Part shown: positions 9,701-21,700 of the stretch, one piece after another | Layout of the letters: each line of letters begins with the position of its first letter | Position numbering within the stretch: the stretch's first letter is position 1 | Origin: Edaphochlamys debaryana | Lineage: Eukaryota > Chlorophyta > Chlorophyceae > Chlamydomonadales | Assembly (NCBI GenBank): GCA_016858145.1 | Contig: JAEHOE010000075.1 | Location: forward strand, 248,001-312,000 | Length of the DNA stretch: 64,000 bases | Direction of reading: 5' to 3' | Translations under genes and position numbers: made by a program | Notes under the pieces: generated by a model | What the model was told of the DNA's origin: nothing | Database searches by the model: none | Seen by the model: the letters and a program-made list of their open reading frames with translations, nothing else

Positions 9701-12700
9701 CCGGGCTGCCCCGTCACGTCCGAGTCCCACAGGGACGCCACGCCCTGGGGTGGGGCGGTGGGGAGAGAGGAGGATGGGGGGTGGGAAGGTGGAAGGGGCG
9801 TGCGGAAGTGTGGAAGGGACACAGGGTAGCGCATTTGCCGCAGGTGAACAAGGATGGAGAAGGCAGGGTGGTGTGGTCTTGCTTTGTACATGGGCAGATG
9901 TATGCGGGTGACCGCGCGCCGAGCCGCCGGTCGAGGATTGCCCCCACAAGTGAGGGGCGCCGGCGGCTCGGGCTGGGGGTGGCGGCCTCCTCGCGAGCGG
10001 CCCCGAAACGGGGCCTGGATCAGTGTGGGTCGACTTAACTAATTGGCGGGGCACGGAGGAAGGCCCCGCCAACACTCTCGCGACCGTGCGTGCGCAGTGC
10101 AACCCTCATCCTTGGCACACCCTTCACACGTGCCTTCCTACTCCCATGAGCCCTTTCCCCCACCCCCAGAAGCCCCGCCCCTCCTCTGCTTCCCCGCCCC
10201 ACCTCGAGCCCCGCCGCCGCCAGCTCCGCCTGCACGTCCGTGTGTGCGGCCCGCTGGTGCTTCTGCAGCTCGGTGAGGGAGTGCAGCGCCACGGACTCGC
10301 GCGCGGCGGTGCGCTCCAGCGAGTGGAGCGCCTCGGGCACAGAGGGGCGCAGCACTGGGGCGTGGTGGGTGTTGGGGCAGGGAGGGAGAGCATGGAAGCA
10401 GGGATACGGCAGGCGGCGGAGGGCGCAACGGGGAGGCATGTCACTCATGTCTACCAAGACAGCCTTTGCCCGCACTCGCGCCATGCCCCACGTGCACCCC
10501 CTCCCCCCCGGCACCCACACGTGGGCAGGCTGACGGCGTAGATGCACTGCATGTCGGGCCGCTGGGTGGGCACCGGCGGCGGCCGCAGCAGGGCCTCAAG
10601 CTCGAAGCCGGGCGGTAGCGGGGGCCCGGACGGGCCCGGCGGGGCCCGGTCGGGGCGCACGTCGTACGCGTCGTCGTCCAGCTCGGGCTCGGCCTCGGGC
10701 GGTACCATGCCCAGGCCCGCCATGTACTCGGTGCGGCGGCGCAGGAGCTCGGCGGTGCGGGCGTCCGCGTTGACGCCCTCGCCCATGGGCACCATGAGGA
10801 AGGGCTCCACCTGGGGGGTGGGTGGGTGGGCGGGTGGGAGGGGTGGCGAGATGGGTGGTAAGAGAGTGGGGTGAGGCGGCGTGAGGATCGATGAAGTTGC
10901 GAGCACGAGAGGATGAGAACCGACAAGACGGGACAACCACCCCGCTGACAGCACGCTCCCTCAGGCCTTCCTCCCTTGTTCCGCCCGCCTTCTAATGCCC
11001 CCCAACCGTGCTCCTGCAGTCCTCCTTCCCGTGACAAATCCCCCCCCCCTCGCCCATTCCTCCCCCCCCCCCTTTGCTCACCACCATGTCCTGGAACTTG
11101 GCCAGCTTGGCCACAATGGTGGCCCCCGCCGCCAGGCCCCGCTCGCGGCCCATGTGCCCGTCGCCACCGACCACCACCCACACGCGCCGAGCGCCCAGCG
11201 GCGCCGCCAGCGCCGCCAGCTCCGCGCCCGCCACGTCGCCCTCCGCCAGCGCCTCCGCAATCAGCGGCGCCGCCAGCGACAGCCCCTCCTCCTCGCCCTC
11301 GCCCTCCTCCTCCTCCGCTGCCGCCGCGGCGGACTCAGCCGTCGCCGCTGCAACGCCGCGGCTGAATGCGTCCTCATCGTCCCACTCCACGTCATCCTCC
11401 TCCTCCTGCTCGCCCGCGCTTGCGCCCGCCTCCGCCGCCTCCGCGCCGGCTCCGCCGGCGCCGCCGAATGCTGCGTCGTACAGTACGGCAATGGGCGCTA
11501 GCTCGGGGATGCCCTGCTCCGCCCAGCCGCCGCCCCAGGCCCCCAGCAGCGCCTGCCGCTGCAGGCCGTCCAGGGTGGGGCCCACGGCCGCCAGGAGGGG
11601 CAGGCCCGAGGTGGGGTCGTAGGCGACGGCCTGCGGAGGATGGTATGGGGTGGTGGGTGTGTTAGGGGCTGCAGGCGTGGGATGTGGGTCGGGCAAGGGT
11701 ATACCCGTCGGCGCTATGTGCCATGCCATTCTTCCCTAATCCCTGCCTGCCCCGAGACCCATCCCCTTTTCACCTTAACCCCTGCCCCCAACTGCCCCCC
11801 TTGCCCCCCCACCTCGGGCCGGTAGCCCAGCTCCATGAAGCCCAGCGCCTCCGCCTCCTCGGGGGCCAGACCCGACCCCGCGTCGGCTGCCAGGTCCATA
11901 CCCAGCCGCCCCGCCGCTAGGGCCGCAGCACTGGGGGCGGCCCCCTCCTCCTCGTCCTCGCCTGCGGCCGCAGCAGCGCCGCGGCCGGACCTGGCGTCCG
12001 CCGCCGCCTGTACGGCCGCCGCCGCCAGCAGGCCCGCCGTAACCGGTACGGGCAGCTCCACGAAATTGTCCGGCGCGACGTTGATCGAGTACGTCTTGTA
12101 CGAGTTGCGGGAGTCGCCCGGGCCGCCGTCGCCCGTGGGCCCGAAGCCCGGCTCCGTGGCACCCAGCTCCAGCATGGCGTCCGGCTCCCGCTCCTCCTCG
12201 CCCTCCTCCGCCTCCTCGGCAGCGTCGGGGTCAGCGGCGGCCTCGTCGGGCCCGCCCTTCTCAACGGCGGCGGCGGGGGTGGAGGCGGAGCCGGCCTTGG
12301 AGGAGGAGGCCTCCGCCTCCGCTTCCTCGCCCTCCTCGGCTTCGTCGTCATCGCTGGCGGCTGCGGCGTCGAGCGCGGCGGCGGTGAGGGGGTGGGAGGC
12401 GGGGTCGCGGCGGGCCTGGCGGGTCTGTGGAGACGGGGAGGTAGAAGGCGGGGCAAGGGGGAAGGCGTGTTAAAGCTGAGCGGGATCAGGTGGCCTCCGC
12501 AGGGAGAGAGAGTCCCGGGGGGGCGGTGCGAGACGGGCTGTAACAGCAAGGGCACACCCGTCGCCAAGACCCCCCAACCGCCCTCGACTGTCCATCTCCC
12601 TCACCCTCTACCCCCTCCAAGCTCAAGCCCACCTTGAACCTCAGGAACAGCTGCACGGGCGTGATGAGCCCCGTGCGCAGCTCCATGACCTCGTTGTCGT

Positions 12701-15700
12701 CCTCGCACATCGCCTCGAGGACCGCCTGGTCAGCCTCGGCCTTGGGGCGGGTTGGGGAGAGGAGAGGGGTTTGTGGAGGTCGGGGGGTAAGCGTAAGCAA
12801 GAGGGGCAGGGGAGGTGGGTACTGCGGCGCTGAGCCCTCCCACAGCGCGTGCGAGGTGGTGTGAAGTGCAGCAACGCAGGCCATCGAAACCCACACTCTC
12901 TGGTGCTGGTCCCTCCCCCAGGGCCCACGTCCCCTCTTCCCTCCCGGTCACCTGCTCGAACGCTGCGTCCCGCTCGGCCTGGGCCTCGTCCACGGTCAGC
13001 GGGGGCAGCTGGGGGCCCGAGCGGGTAAGACAACACGGGAGGGTCAGGACCGAGGCGAGAGCGAGCTGAACACTATGCAAGGCGCGTATCACAGACCCTC
13101 GAGCCCGCTGCCGCCCTCGCCACCTCCTCAAGTACTCCACAGCCTCAAACAGCCCTCATAACCCTCACACCCTCCACCGCCACCCCACCCGCCACCCCAC
13201 CCCGCCCCCGCCCTCACCCCCGCCGCCTCCCGCTCCGCCTCCTCCTCCGCCGCCTCCTCGTGCGCGTCCTCCACGGGGAGCAGCTCCCAGCCCGCCCGCC
13301 GCGCCAGCTCCGCGACGGCGGCCAGCTGCCAGGCGGCGGCGACCCGCGGGTCGTCCAGCGTGCCGTGCACCCCGGCTTCCAGCAGCTCCTCCGGCCCCGG
13401 CAGCTCCTGCGTGCGCTCCAGGCAGATCTCGGCGTCCGCCTCCACGGCTTCGTCCAGGTCTTCATCCGCCATGGCCTCGGCAAGGGCCTCGCCAAAGGGC
13501 TGGGGGAAGGGGTGGCGGAAGGAGGAGGGGAAGTAACAGGTGACGGGGTTAGTATTAGCTTCTGAGACACAGAGTTTGGGGTTCAGGGAGTGTGGGGCTC
13601 AGGAGAGGCAAAGTCGCGTACAGGAGCTGTGAAACGACCCACTGCCATCCTCGCTTGCCCGGTCCCCTGCTCGTCCCTACCCCTTCCCCGCTGCCTCCGC
13701 CCTTCCCCGCAGGCCGCTCACCCCCAGCGCCTCCACCGCAGCGTCCAGAGCCGCCTTGTGCGTCTCCACCTCCAGCGCCGCCGTCATGTCGGCGAGCACA
13801 GGCGGGTTGTCCGAGGTCTCGCGCTGGGGGCGGGGGCGGGGAGGGGGTTGGGGGGTTGGGCATGAGGACCGCGAGCCGGCTCCGAGGCCCCGTGCAGGTC
13901 GGGGGGGGGGGGCAAGAGCTCAACAAGGCCTCTAACAGGGTAGTAGGGCGGCAGCCAGCGACTCTTTGCTCCACTCCAAACCATCCCTCAAGCTGCCCGC
14001 CTCCTCACCGCCCTCAGCACGTCCGTGTCGTCCTCCAGGGCGTCCTCCATGTAGGCCGCCATCATGTCCACCTGGGGGGGGGAGGAGGGAGAGGGGGGTG
14101 TTTGAAGCTGATAAGCGGGAGAGCGTCTAGTTGTTAGTGGAGAGGGAGAGGGCGTGTGGGCGGCGTGCGGGTTGGCAGGAAATGATGAGATGAGGTGACG
14201 CAAGAGCCCAGGGGACGACAAGGCCATCTCCACCCCCCACCCCCCGCTTCCCTTCTCTTCCCTCCTTCACCCCTCACCCCCCGCTCACCCGCCCCTGCGC
14301 CTCCGCGTCGTCCCAGAAGTCCGGGTCGTTCGCCTCCACCCAGGCGTCGTACTCGTCGGCCTCCTGAGGGGGGGGAGGGAAAGAGGGGGCGGGGGTGCGT
14401 GAGGAAGGCGAGGAACACGAGCAGCGGGAAGCCCGCAGGCATGGCCGGCTCCTGGTGGGGCCGGGCTCGATCGACGGCAGACACCCCTGGCGCTTCAGCT
14501 GGTCCATGCCCTTCCACTTTGTACCTCCCCCCTCCCCCCCACCGTCCGGCACCCTTCCCCTCCGAACTCCTCACCCGCATGTGCTGCATGAGCGCCGTCT
14601 CGTACAGCGGCAGCTGCGGGGGCATGGGCAGCTGCAGCGCCTGGGGGGGCAGCTCCAGGGGCGCAGCGGCGGCCCCCATGGCGGCGAGGGCGGCCTGGGC
14701 CGAGGGGCCCGTGAGGGCCGGGTCCTCGCCCTCTTCGCCCTCCTCCTCGGCCTCGCCCTCCTCCGCCTCGGCCTCGTCAGCCTCGTAGCCCTCGCCCTGC
14801 TCGTCCAGCTCGTCGTACTCCTCCTCCTCCTCGCCGTACACATCGTCGTACTTGTCGCCCACGAAGATCTGTACCTCGCCGCCGGCGGCTTCCGCGGCCG
14901 CCTGCGCCGCCGCCTCCACGGCCTCCTCGGGGGACTCGTAGGTGCCGCCCGGCACTTGCGAGCGGCGGTCCCCGGCGGCGGCTGCCCGGCGCAGGGCCGA
15001 GTTGGCCAGGTTGCGGAGGAGGGCGGCGTGGGGCAGGCCCACGTCGGCGGCCTGGAGGAGGGGGGGGGCAGGGACAGGAAGGGGAGCAAGAGGAGTCAAG
15101 GGGAGGAGTTGAAGGGGGGGCGGTCTTGCATGGAGTGGCGGGTGACCGGCACACTCATAGCCGCGGCACGGGCGTGGAGGAGCTCTGCACTTCGACCCGG
15201 CTTGGGAAGAAGGGAATGGAGACGCGCTGGACCAGGACTGCACCAACCCGCCCACGCCCGCCCGCACCTGGATGACGCCCGGGTGCCGTGCGTCCAGCGG
15301 CAGCTCCGCGCTGACGCCCGCGAACACCACACTGGCGCCCTCGCCGTTGCGGGCCCCGTCCAGGCGCACGGCGGGGTCGAATAGGGACAGGTCGGCGTGC
15401 CTGGGGCGAGGGGCAGGCAGAGGGCGGGTGCGTGCTGAACGGGGAGAAAAGATGGTTGCCATTGGCAGCTGCGTGAACCCGGTACCCTCCTCCCCTCATC
15501 CACTCCGCCCCCAAACCCACCAGCTGCGCCCCACGTCGTAGTACTCCTCCAGGGGGGCGGGGTCGGCCTCCATCCGCTCCGCCTCCTGCTCCGCCAGGCG
15601 CTCCAGGATGTAGGGGTCGGGGTCGTACAGGGTGGGCACGCGCCAGGCCTCGTCCAGGTGCGGGCCGTCGGGCAGGCCCTCGCCGCGGCCGGGGGGCAGG

Positions 15701-18700
15701 CGCCCGGGGGCGTCCGCCTCCAGCTGGTCAAAGTAGCCTTCGGGGGTTGGGGGTGGGTGGGGGTGGGGAGGTTGCGATGGCTCAGAAGAGTTGCACGCAA
15801 GACACGCCGCGGCGCAGGGATGAAGCTCATCGGCAGAGCCAAGCGCATTGGGGAGCCCGGGCGAGCGCCTGCGCTCCCAGAGGTTTCCAGTGACTCCGAG
15901 CAACGCCCCCCGCCTCAACTCACAGTCCCCAGCCCCCTACATCAGCCCCGCCCCCGGCCCCCGGCGGTCTCACCCTGCGGCAGCGCCACCCAGCCCTCCA
16001 GCGTGGCGCAGTCCCGCAGCCCCAGGGCCGTGAAGGCGGCGGCGGCGGCGTGCCTCAGCGCGTGCGTGAGCTTGCGGCTGAAGCGGGGGGGCGTGTGCAT
16101 GCGCAGGCAGGTGGTGGCGGGGAGCACGGGCGTGCGCGAGTCGGGCAGCAGGCGCCAAGGCTCGGGCTCGTACAGCTTCACGGCGGCCTTGCGGGCGGCA
16201 ATCTCCTGCGGGGGAAAGGGGAGGGGACGGGGAGGGTGGGGAGGGTGGGGAGAGCGGTTGAGGACTGGGGAGGGATGCAGCGAGCACACAGACGGACTGC
16301 ACTGCGCGAGTGCGCGTACGGCGCAGCGCACATAATCGCACCCCTTCATCCACCATCAACAACAAACTGTATCAACGTCTCAGCCCACCGACCGGGTGGT
16401 CCCACCAACCCACAGCACACGCTGTCAAGCCAAGCCACCCGCCCCGCACGCACCCCGACAAACCCACCTCGTCGTCCGCCCCGTCCTTGAGCGCCTCCCA
16501 CTCGGCCACCTCGGCAAAGTGCTCCAGCACCGCCGCCTCGCGGTCCGCCAGCTCCAGCTCGGCAGGGAGCAGCGCGACGGGGCCATCTGGGTGGGGGTGG
16601 GGGGAGAGGAAGCGGGGGCAATAGATGAGGGGGAGTAGGGGCAAGGAGGATGTGTAGTGTAGGAAAGGAATGGGGGACAAGGCACGGAGACATGGACACT
16701 GGCTCCAAAGCACCGCCCCGCCAACCCACCCGGCGTCTCCACCACGGTGCACACGAACCGCGCCGCGCCGGGCGGCGGCGCCGCCTCGACCACCATGGAC
16801 ACAGCCGCCGCCGCCGCCGCCACCTCGCCCTCCTCGGCGCCGGCGGCGCGCGCCTCCGCCTCCGCTGCCGCCGCCGCCAGCAGCCCGGGCGCCAGGGTCT
16901 CGCCCACGCGGGCAGCGCCCAGGGCCGTGGAGGCCTCCTCGGCGGGCGTGGAGCCGGCGGAGCGGCGGGGGCGGACCAGGAAGAGCTGGGTGCGGGGGTC
17001 GTAGCCCTGCGGGATTGGAGTGGGAGGAGGGGGGTGTTTGGGAGGCCGGATGCGTGGAGATCCGTACCGTCCCTACAAGAAGCGGCGGAGTGGTGACTGC
17101 GCCCCAGGGCCCCACCGTTCCAAGCCACGGCGCAGCGCAACCCCGACGACCAACTCGCCACCCGTTTCCCCCATCCATTCCCCCGCCCCCCAAACGCACC
17201 TGCGTCTTGCACCACGCCTCCACCTTGGCCGCCACCTGCGCCGCCGCGGCCACCATGACGGGGTCCTCCTGCTCCTCCTCCTCCTCCTCCTCGGCCTCGG
17301 CCGCCGCTGCCTTGGCACCGCCCTCCGCCGCCGCCGCGGCCGCCGCCTCCGCGCCGTCCACGTCGGCCGGTGTGACCTCGAGCAGGGGCGTGACGGGGTA
17401 GTGCAGGGCCGCCAGCTTGGACAGCGTCCTGGGGTGCGGAGGAGTGGGATGGAAGGCAGGGTTGGATGTGGGTTTGTGGGAGGTGTCTGAGGGAGGCACG
17501 ACAGGGCGGTGTAAGGCAAGCGCCCAAACCACAAGCAACACGCCAGCACTCAGCCAGAGCACGCCAGCACTCATGCCAGAGCAAACACAACCCCAACCCG
17601 CCAAAACTCCCCAGCCGGTCCCCAACCCCTCCTTCTTAAGTCCACTCACTCCACTCGGTCGGTCACCGCCTCGGCCGCATCCGCCGGGGAGCCCACCAGG
17701 GGCACCCCCGCGCCCTCGAGCGCCGCCGCCAGCTCGGAGTAGGCGGGGGAGCCGGGGGGCAGCGCGGGGAACACCACGTGCGCTGTCGTACGCAGGTGCG
17801 CCGCCAGGGCGGCCACGTCAGCAAAGGCGGGCGCGGGGGCCTCGCCGGGGGCGGTGGGGGGCACGGGGGCGTCCTCGTCGGGGTGGTCCAGGGAGAGGGG
17901 CGAGGCCGAGGGCACGGCCAGCAGACCGGGGTGCACCGAGGGAAGGCAGCCGGCGGCCAGCTCGGCGGCGGTGGCGGCGTAGACCTGGGCGGTGGCGGAG
18001 AGTGGGGAAAGAGAAAGAGAGGAAGCAAGCTGTGAGCAACATTCCGGGACCTCACTGGGGAAGAATTGCGACTCTACGCCAGTAGGCCATGCACCGCACT
18101 CCGACCCCGCAGCCCCCTTTTCCCAACGCCCCAGAACCCTCACCTGCGCCGGCGACAGCAGCGTGGAGGTCCCCGTGGCGGCGTCCAGCCACCACACCCC
18201 CACCACCACGCCGCCCGGGGGCCGCTCCGCGCCGCCCTCCACGGGCGCGGCCGACAGCGGCGGCGTCTGCGCCAGCAGCGTCTGCAGCTTCCAGGCCATC
18301 TCCTCATCCACTTCCTCCTCCTCCTCCTGCCCCTCCCCAACTAGGCCACCCTCCTGCCCCGCCGCCGCTGGCTGGGCCGCTTCCGGCGCTGCCTGTGTCT
18401 TGGTCCGCTTGCGCCCCTTCTTGGCGGGGGCCGGTGCGGGCTCCTCCTCGGCCTGGGCGCCGCCCGCTGCTGCCATGAGCTCGGCGGGGTCCGGGGGCGG
18501 GGGGCGCATGGCGCGGTCCGCCGGGGAGTCCAGGGGGGCGGTGTAGAGGGCGTCCAGCAGCGCGCGGGCGGCGTCCAGGGACTGCTGGGCCAGGTCCAGG
18601 CGGCCTGCGCGGGCAAGCAGGGAACAAGGGTCAGTTCACCGTAGAAGGGACTGAGAAGGGTCATAATCTCCAAAGCTTGCCTCATCCGCACTGCAAGCCC

Positions 18701-21700
18701 AAACCCGCATCCTCTCCTCTCCTTCTCTGTCCTCGGTGAAGCCTGGCAGTGGCAACCCCATCCCCATCTCCCCCGCCCCCGCTCCCCACTCCGCCGACTC
18801 ACCCGGCAGGCAGCCCGCCACCACCGCCACGTCCACGGGCGCCTCCCGCCCCAGCACCAGCAGCGACCCGGGGGCCACCGCCTCCAGCGCCTGCCGCAGT
18901 GCCTCCGCGCGCGCGTCCTCGGGCAGCGCCGCGAGGGCGGCCAGGTGCGCCGCCAGGGCCTCGGGCTGGTCCAGGGGGGGCGCGGGGTTGAGCAGGGGGG
19001 AGGAGGCCAGCTCGGCCGCCTCGGCCTCGGCCTGCGTGGGGAGGGAGGGTGGGTGGGGTGGGGGGTGGGCGGGGAATGAGTGAGATGTGGGGGAAGAGGT
19101 TGGGTGGGGGCAGGGAGTGAAGAGGGTGACAGGGGGCGGGCAGGGTGCGCACCAGTGGCACTTCTACCCCGGCCCCGCCCCGGCGGCGCTCACCTCTTGG
19201 GCCTCGGCCTTCCGCTCAGCGACGCCCGCCTCCTGCAGACATGGAGGGAGAGCCAGCCGGCGGCAGGGGTCGTTGGCAGGCGGATCCGAGTTGGCGGGGA
19301 GCGAACAGCAGACCACCCCTCTCCACCATCCCCTCCACCCGCCCCGCCGCCTTCCTCCTCCAACCCCCGCCCCCCCACCCGCCCGCTTCTCACCTCCCTC
19401 AGCGCGTCGATCAGGCGGTTCTGCAGCTCGGCCTTGGAGCCGCTGGTGACCAGCCCGCGCGCGTCCAGCTCCTCGCGCAGCGTCCGCAGGGTCATGCCCA
19501 GCACGGCCTCGGCGCCCGCGTCCCCCGCGCCCTCCTCGCCGCCCCGCTCCCGCGCCTCCCCCGCCACCAGGTGCGCGCGCAGGCGCTCCAGCAGCTCGTA
19601 CTTGTTGCCGTCGCTGCAGGGGGAGGGTGGGGGGAGGGACGAGGGGAGAAGAGGAGGGGTGAGATTGTTGGTTGGGGAGGGCGTGGAGGGAGAGGTGAGA
19701 GGGCGGCGGGGCAGGCAATGCAGCCCTTCACCTCATCTCCACCGCCTGTCCATCCCACTTCACTCACCCACCTCTACCTTAATACCCCGCCACAACCCCC
19801 GCCCGAACCCCAGCCCCCGGCCCACGCACGCGTTGATGCCGAAGTGGCGGCAGGCGGTCTGCATGTCGGGCACACGCATGCGCCGCAGGTCCGTCAGGCT
19901 GAGCCGGTCGTAGTCGATGGGGCCCGTGCCGGCGGGGGCGGCGGCGGAAGGCGAAGGGGCGCCCGAGGCGGCGGCGGCGGCGGTCGCCTCGATTAGGGCG
20001 GCCCTTGCGTCGCCGGCCTCGCGGCGCAGCTGGCGGATGCGGGTCGCCAGGGCAGCGGCGGCGGCCGGGTCCTCGGCGGAGGCCTGGGGGCGGTGGGGTG
20101 GGACGGCACGGAAACAAGGGGATGAGCTGGCTGTGGGATGTGGGTCGGGGTGCATCTGAAACAGCGGCCGGGTCCTCCGAGTAGGCCTGGGGGTGGATGT
20201 ATTGGATGTGCGATGTGGGTCGGGACGCACGGAGAACAACCGAAGGGACGCAGCCGAGGAAAGCCCAGCTGGAGGAGCTAAGCTAACTCAAAAGGGCTGC
20301 AGCAGCCTCCTAACACGGCCTCCGGCTGCGCCTCAGCCGCCCCGCCCCGCCCCCACCTGCACGGCCGCCCGCAGGCGGTGCTCCGGCAGCGCCACACAGA
20401 GCTGGTCCATGAGGGCGGCGCGGGAGGCGTAGGCGGCGCTCTTGCGGACGGCCTTGAGCTTCTGTGGTGGGGAGGGGGTTGAGGGGGAGGGAGCAGGGGC
20501 AGGGCGAGGAGCGGCAGAGGAGCGTGTTTGGACTTGCGGGCAAAAGAGGTCGCGACCCCACAGAAGGACCCTTGGCACCCGGGCCGCCCTCGCCTCCATC
20601 CAACCCCGCCCCCGCCCCCGACCCACTTCACCGCCGCACCCGACCCACCTGATACAGACCCGCGCGAGTCTCAGACTCGTTCTCCGCCCGCACCACCACC
20701 TTCTCCGCGTCAAACAGCAGGTTCCAGTCGCTCTGCGTAGGGTTGGTGGGGTCCACGCCGTCATCCGGCTCCGCCGCCGCCGCGGTATCGGCGTCCTCGT
20801 CTTCGTACTCTTCGTACTCCTCCGCCTCGTCATCTTCGTACTCGTCCTCCTCGGCCTCGGCCTCGCCGTCGGCTAGCTCCCTGCGGCGAAAGGAGGAGCG
20901 GGAGGGACGTCAATGTGGAAAGCGTCAAGCGCTGGCGGGCAGGAGGGCTGGGGAGCGAGGCATGCAGGCCCCGTCCGGTCCGGCCCCTGTCCAGCAAGGA
21001 GTCCGGCCGCTGTCCGGCACGGCGTGTCCGGCTGCTGTCCGGCACGGCGTGTCCGGCCGCTGTCCGGCACGGTGTGTCCGGCACTCACTCCTGCATCTCG
21101 GCCAGCATGAGCTGCTCCACACGGCGCGCCGCATCCTCCTTAGTCATGGTCTTGGAGGGCTTCTCGCCGTACTCCTCCAGCATGGCCAGCAGGTCGGCCT
21201 GTGAGGGATTTGAGGGTTGGAGGGAAGGGCAAGTCGTAGTTTGAAGGGGGGGTGGAGTTGCGCAGGGAGCCCGCACGGAGCGAATGCCCCCCCCCCCGCC
21301 GTCATTCTGGCCCCATGGTGAGCCGCTAGCAGCGCGGGGGAATCCTCTTGGGCCCCCATCGCTCGGCCCCTTTCCCTTCTCTCCCTCCCGCTGCCGGCGC
21401 CCACCTTGTCGGTGGCCATGAGGTCGGGGAGCAGGGCGTTGCGGGCGGGGGCGGCGGGGGCGGAGCTGGAGGGGGGGAGGTTGGATGTGGAAGGGTGGGA
21501 GGAAGGAGTGGGCGTCAGCGTGGCGGGGGCGGAGTAGGGCGGCTGGAGCAGAGGCCACCCAGCAACGACCGGTAGCGTGGATGGCTTGCGTGGGCGAGGT
21601 AAGCTTGGGAGCAGGTGCGAGGGTCTGTCCTCGGGAAGAATGACCCCCGGGCCGGAGGGAAAGCGGCGTGCCGGGGGCAAAGTGAGCCGGGGTTGCGGGT

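Larger units (their letters stand above)
7044..10354 (-). other. Exon block 33-40 of the ligase-like gene: second Ddl-like module
   Basis: Exons: 10354-10203, 9744-9586, 9415-9382, 8936-8875, 8696-8598, 8383-7622, 7419-7334, 7155-7044. Landmarks: AIVFVAARGEMAEQGTLQ then SLLELNGVPFVG (the plant Ddl GEDGTLQSLLE..GVPYTG region), VWDKTEAQELL (the DK motif), LLLRPLGESGGVGLARV (ATP-grasp loop), and GLRGFVQIE then TGDLVVYDINAVPDLG. In active Ddl the metal ligands are Asp, Glu and Asn; here the matching positions read Glu 2664, Asp 2678 and Asn 2680, and the Arg two residues before the first ligand is Gln. The fold is convincing; catalysis is doubtful. Confidence 0.75.

Noticed and set aside
16346..17649. 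Two 416-425 codon minus-strand frames in the ligase-like gene
   Set aside because: They read through introns; only the parts between splice sites carry the ligase-like sequence.
21002..21080. Short tandem repeat considered as a CRISPR-like array
   Set aside because: Units are contiguous with no spacers and sit in an intron of a eukaryotic gene.
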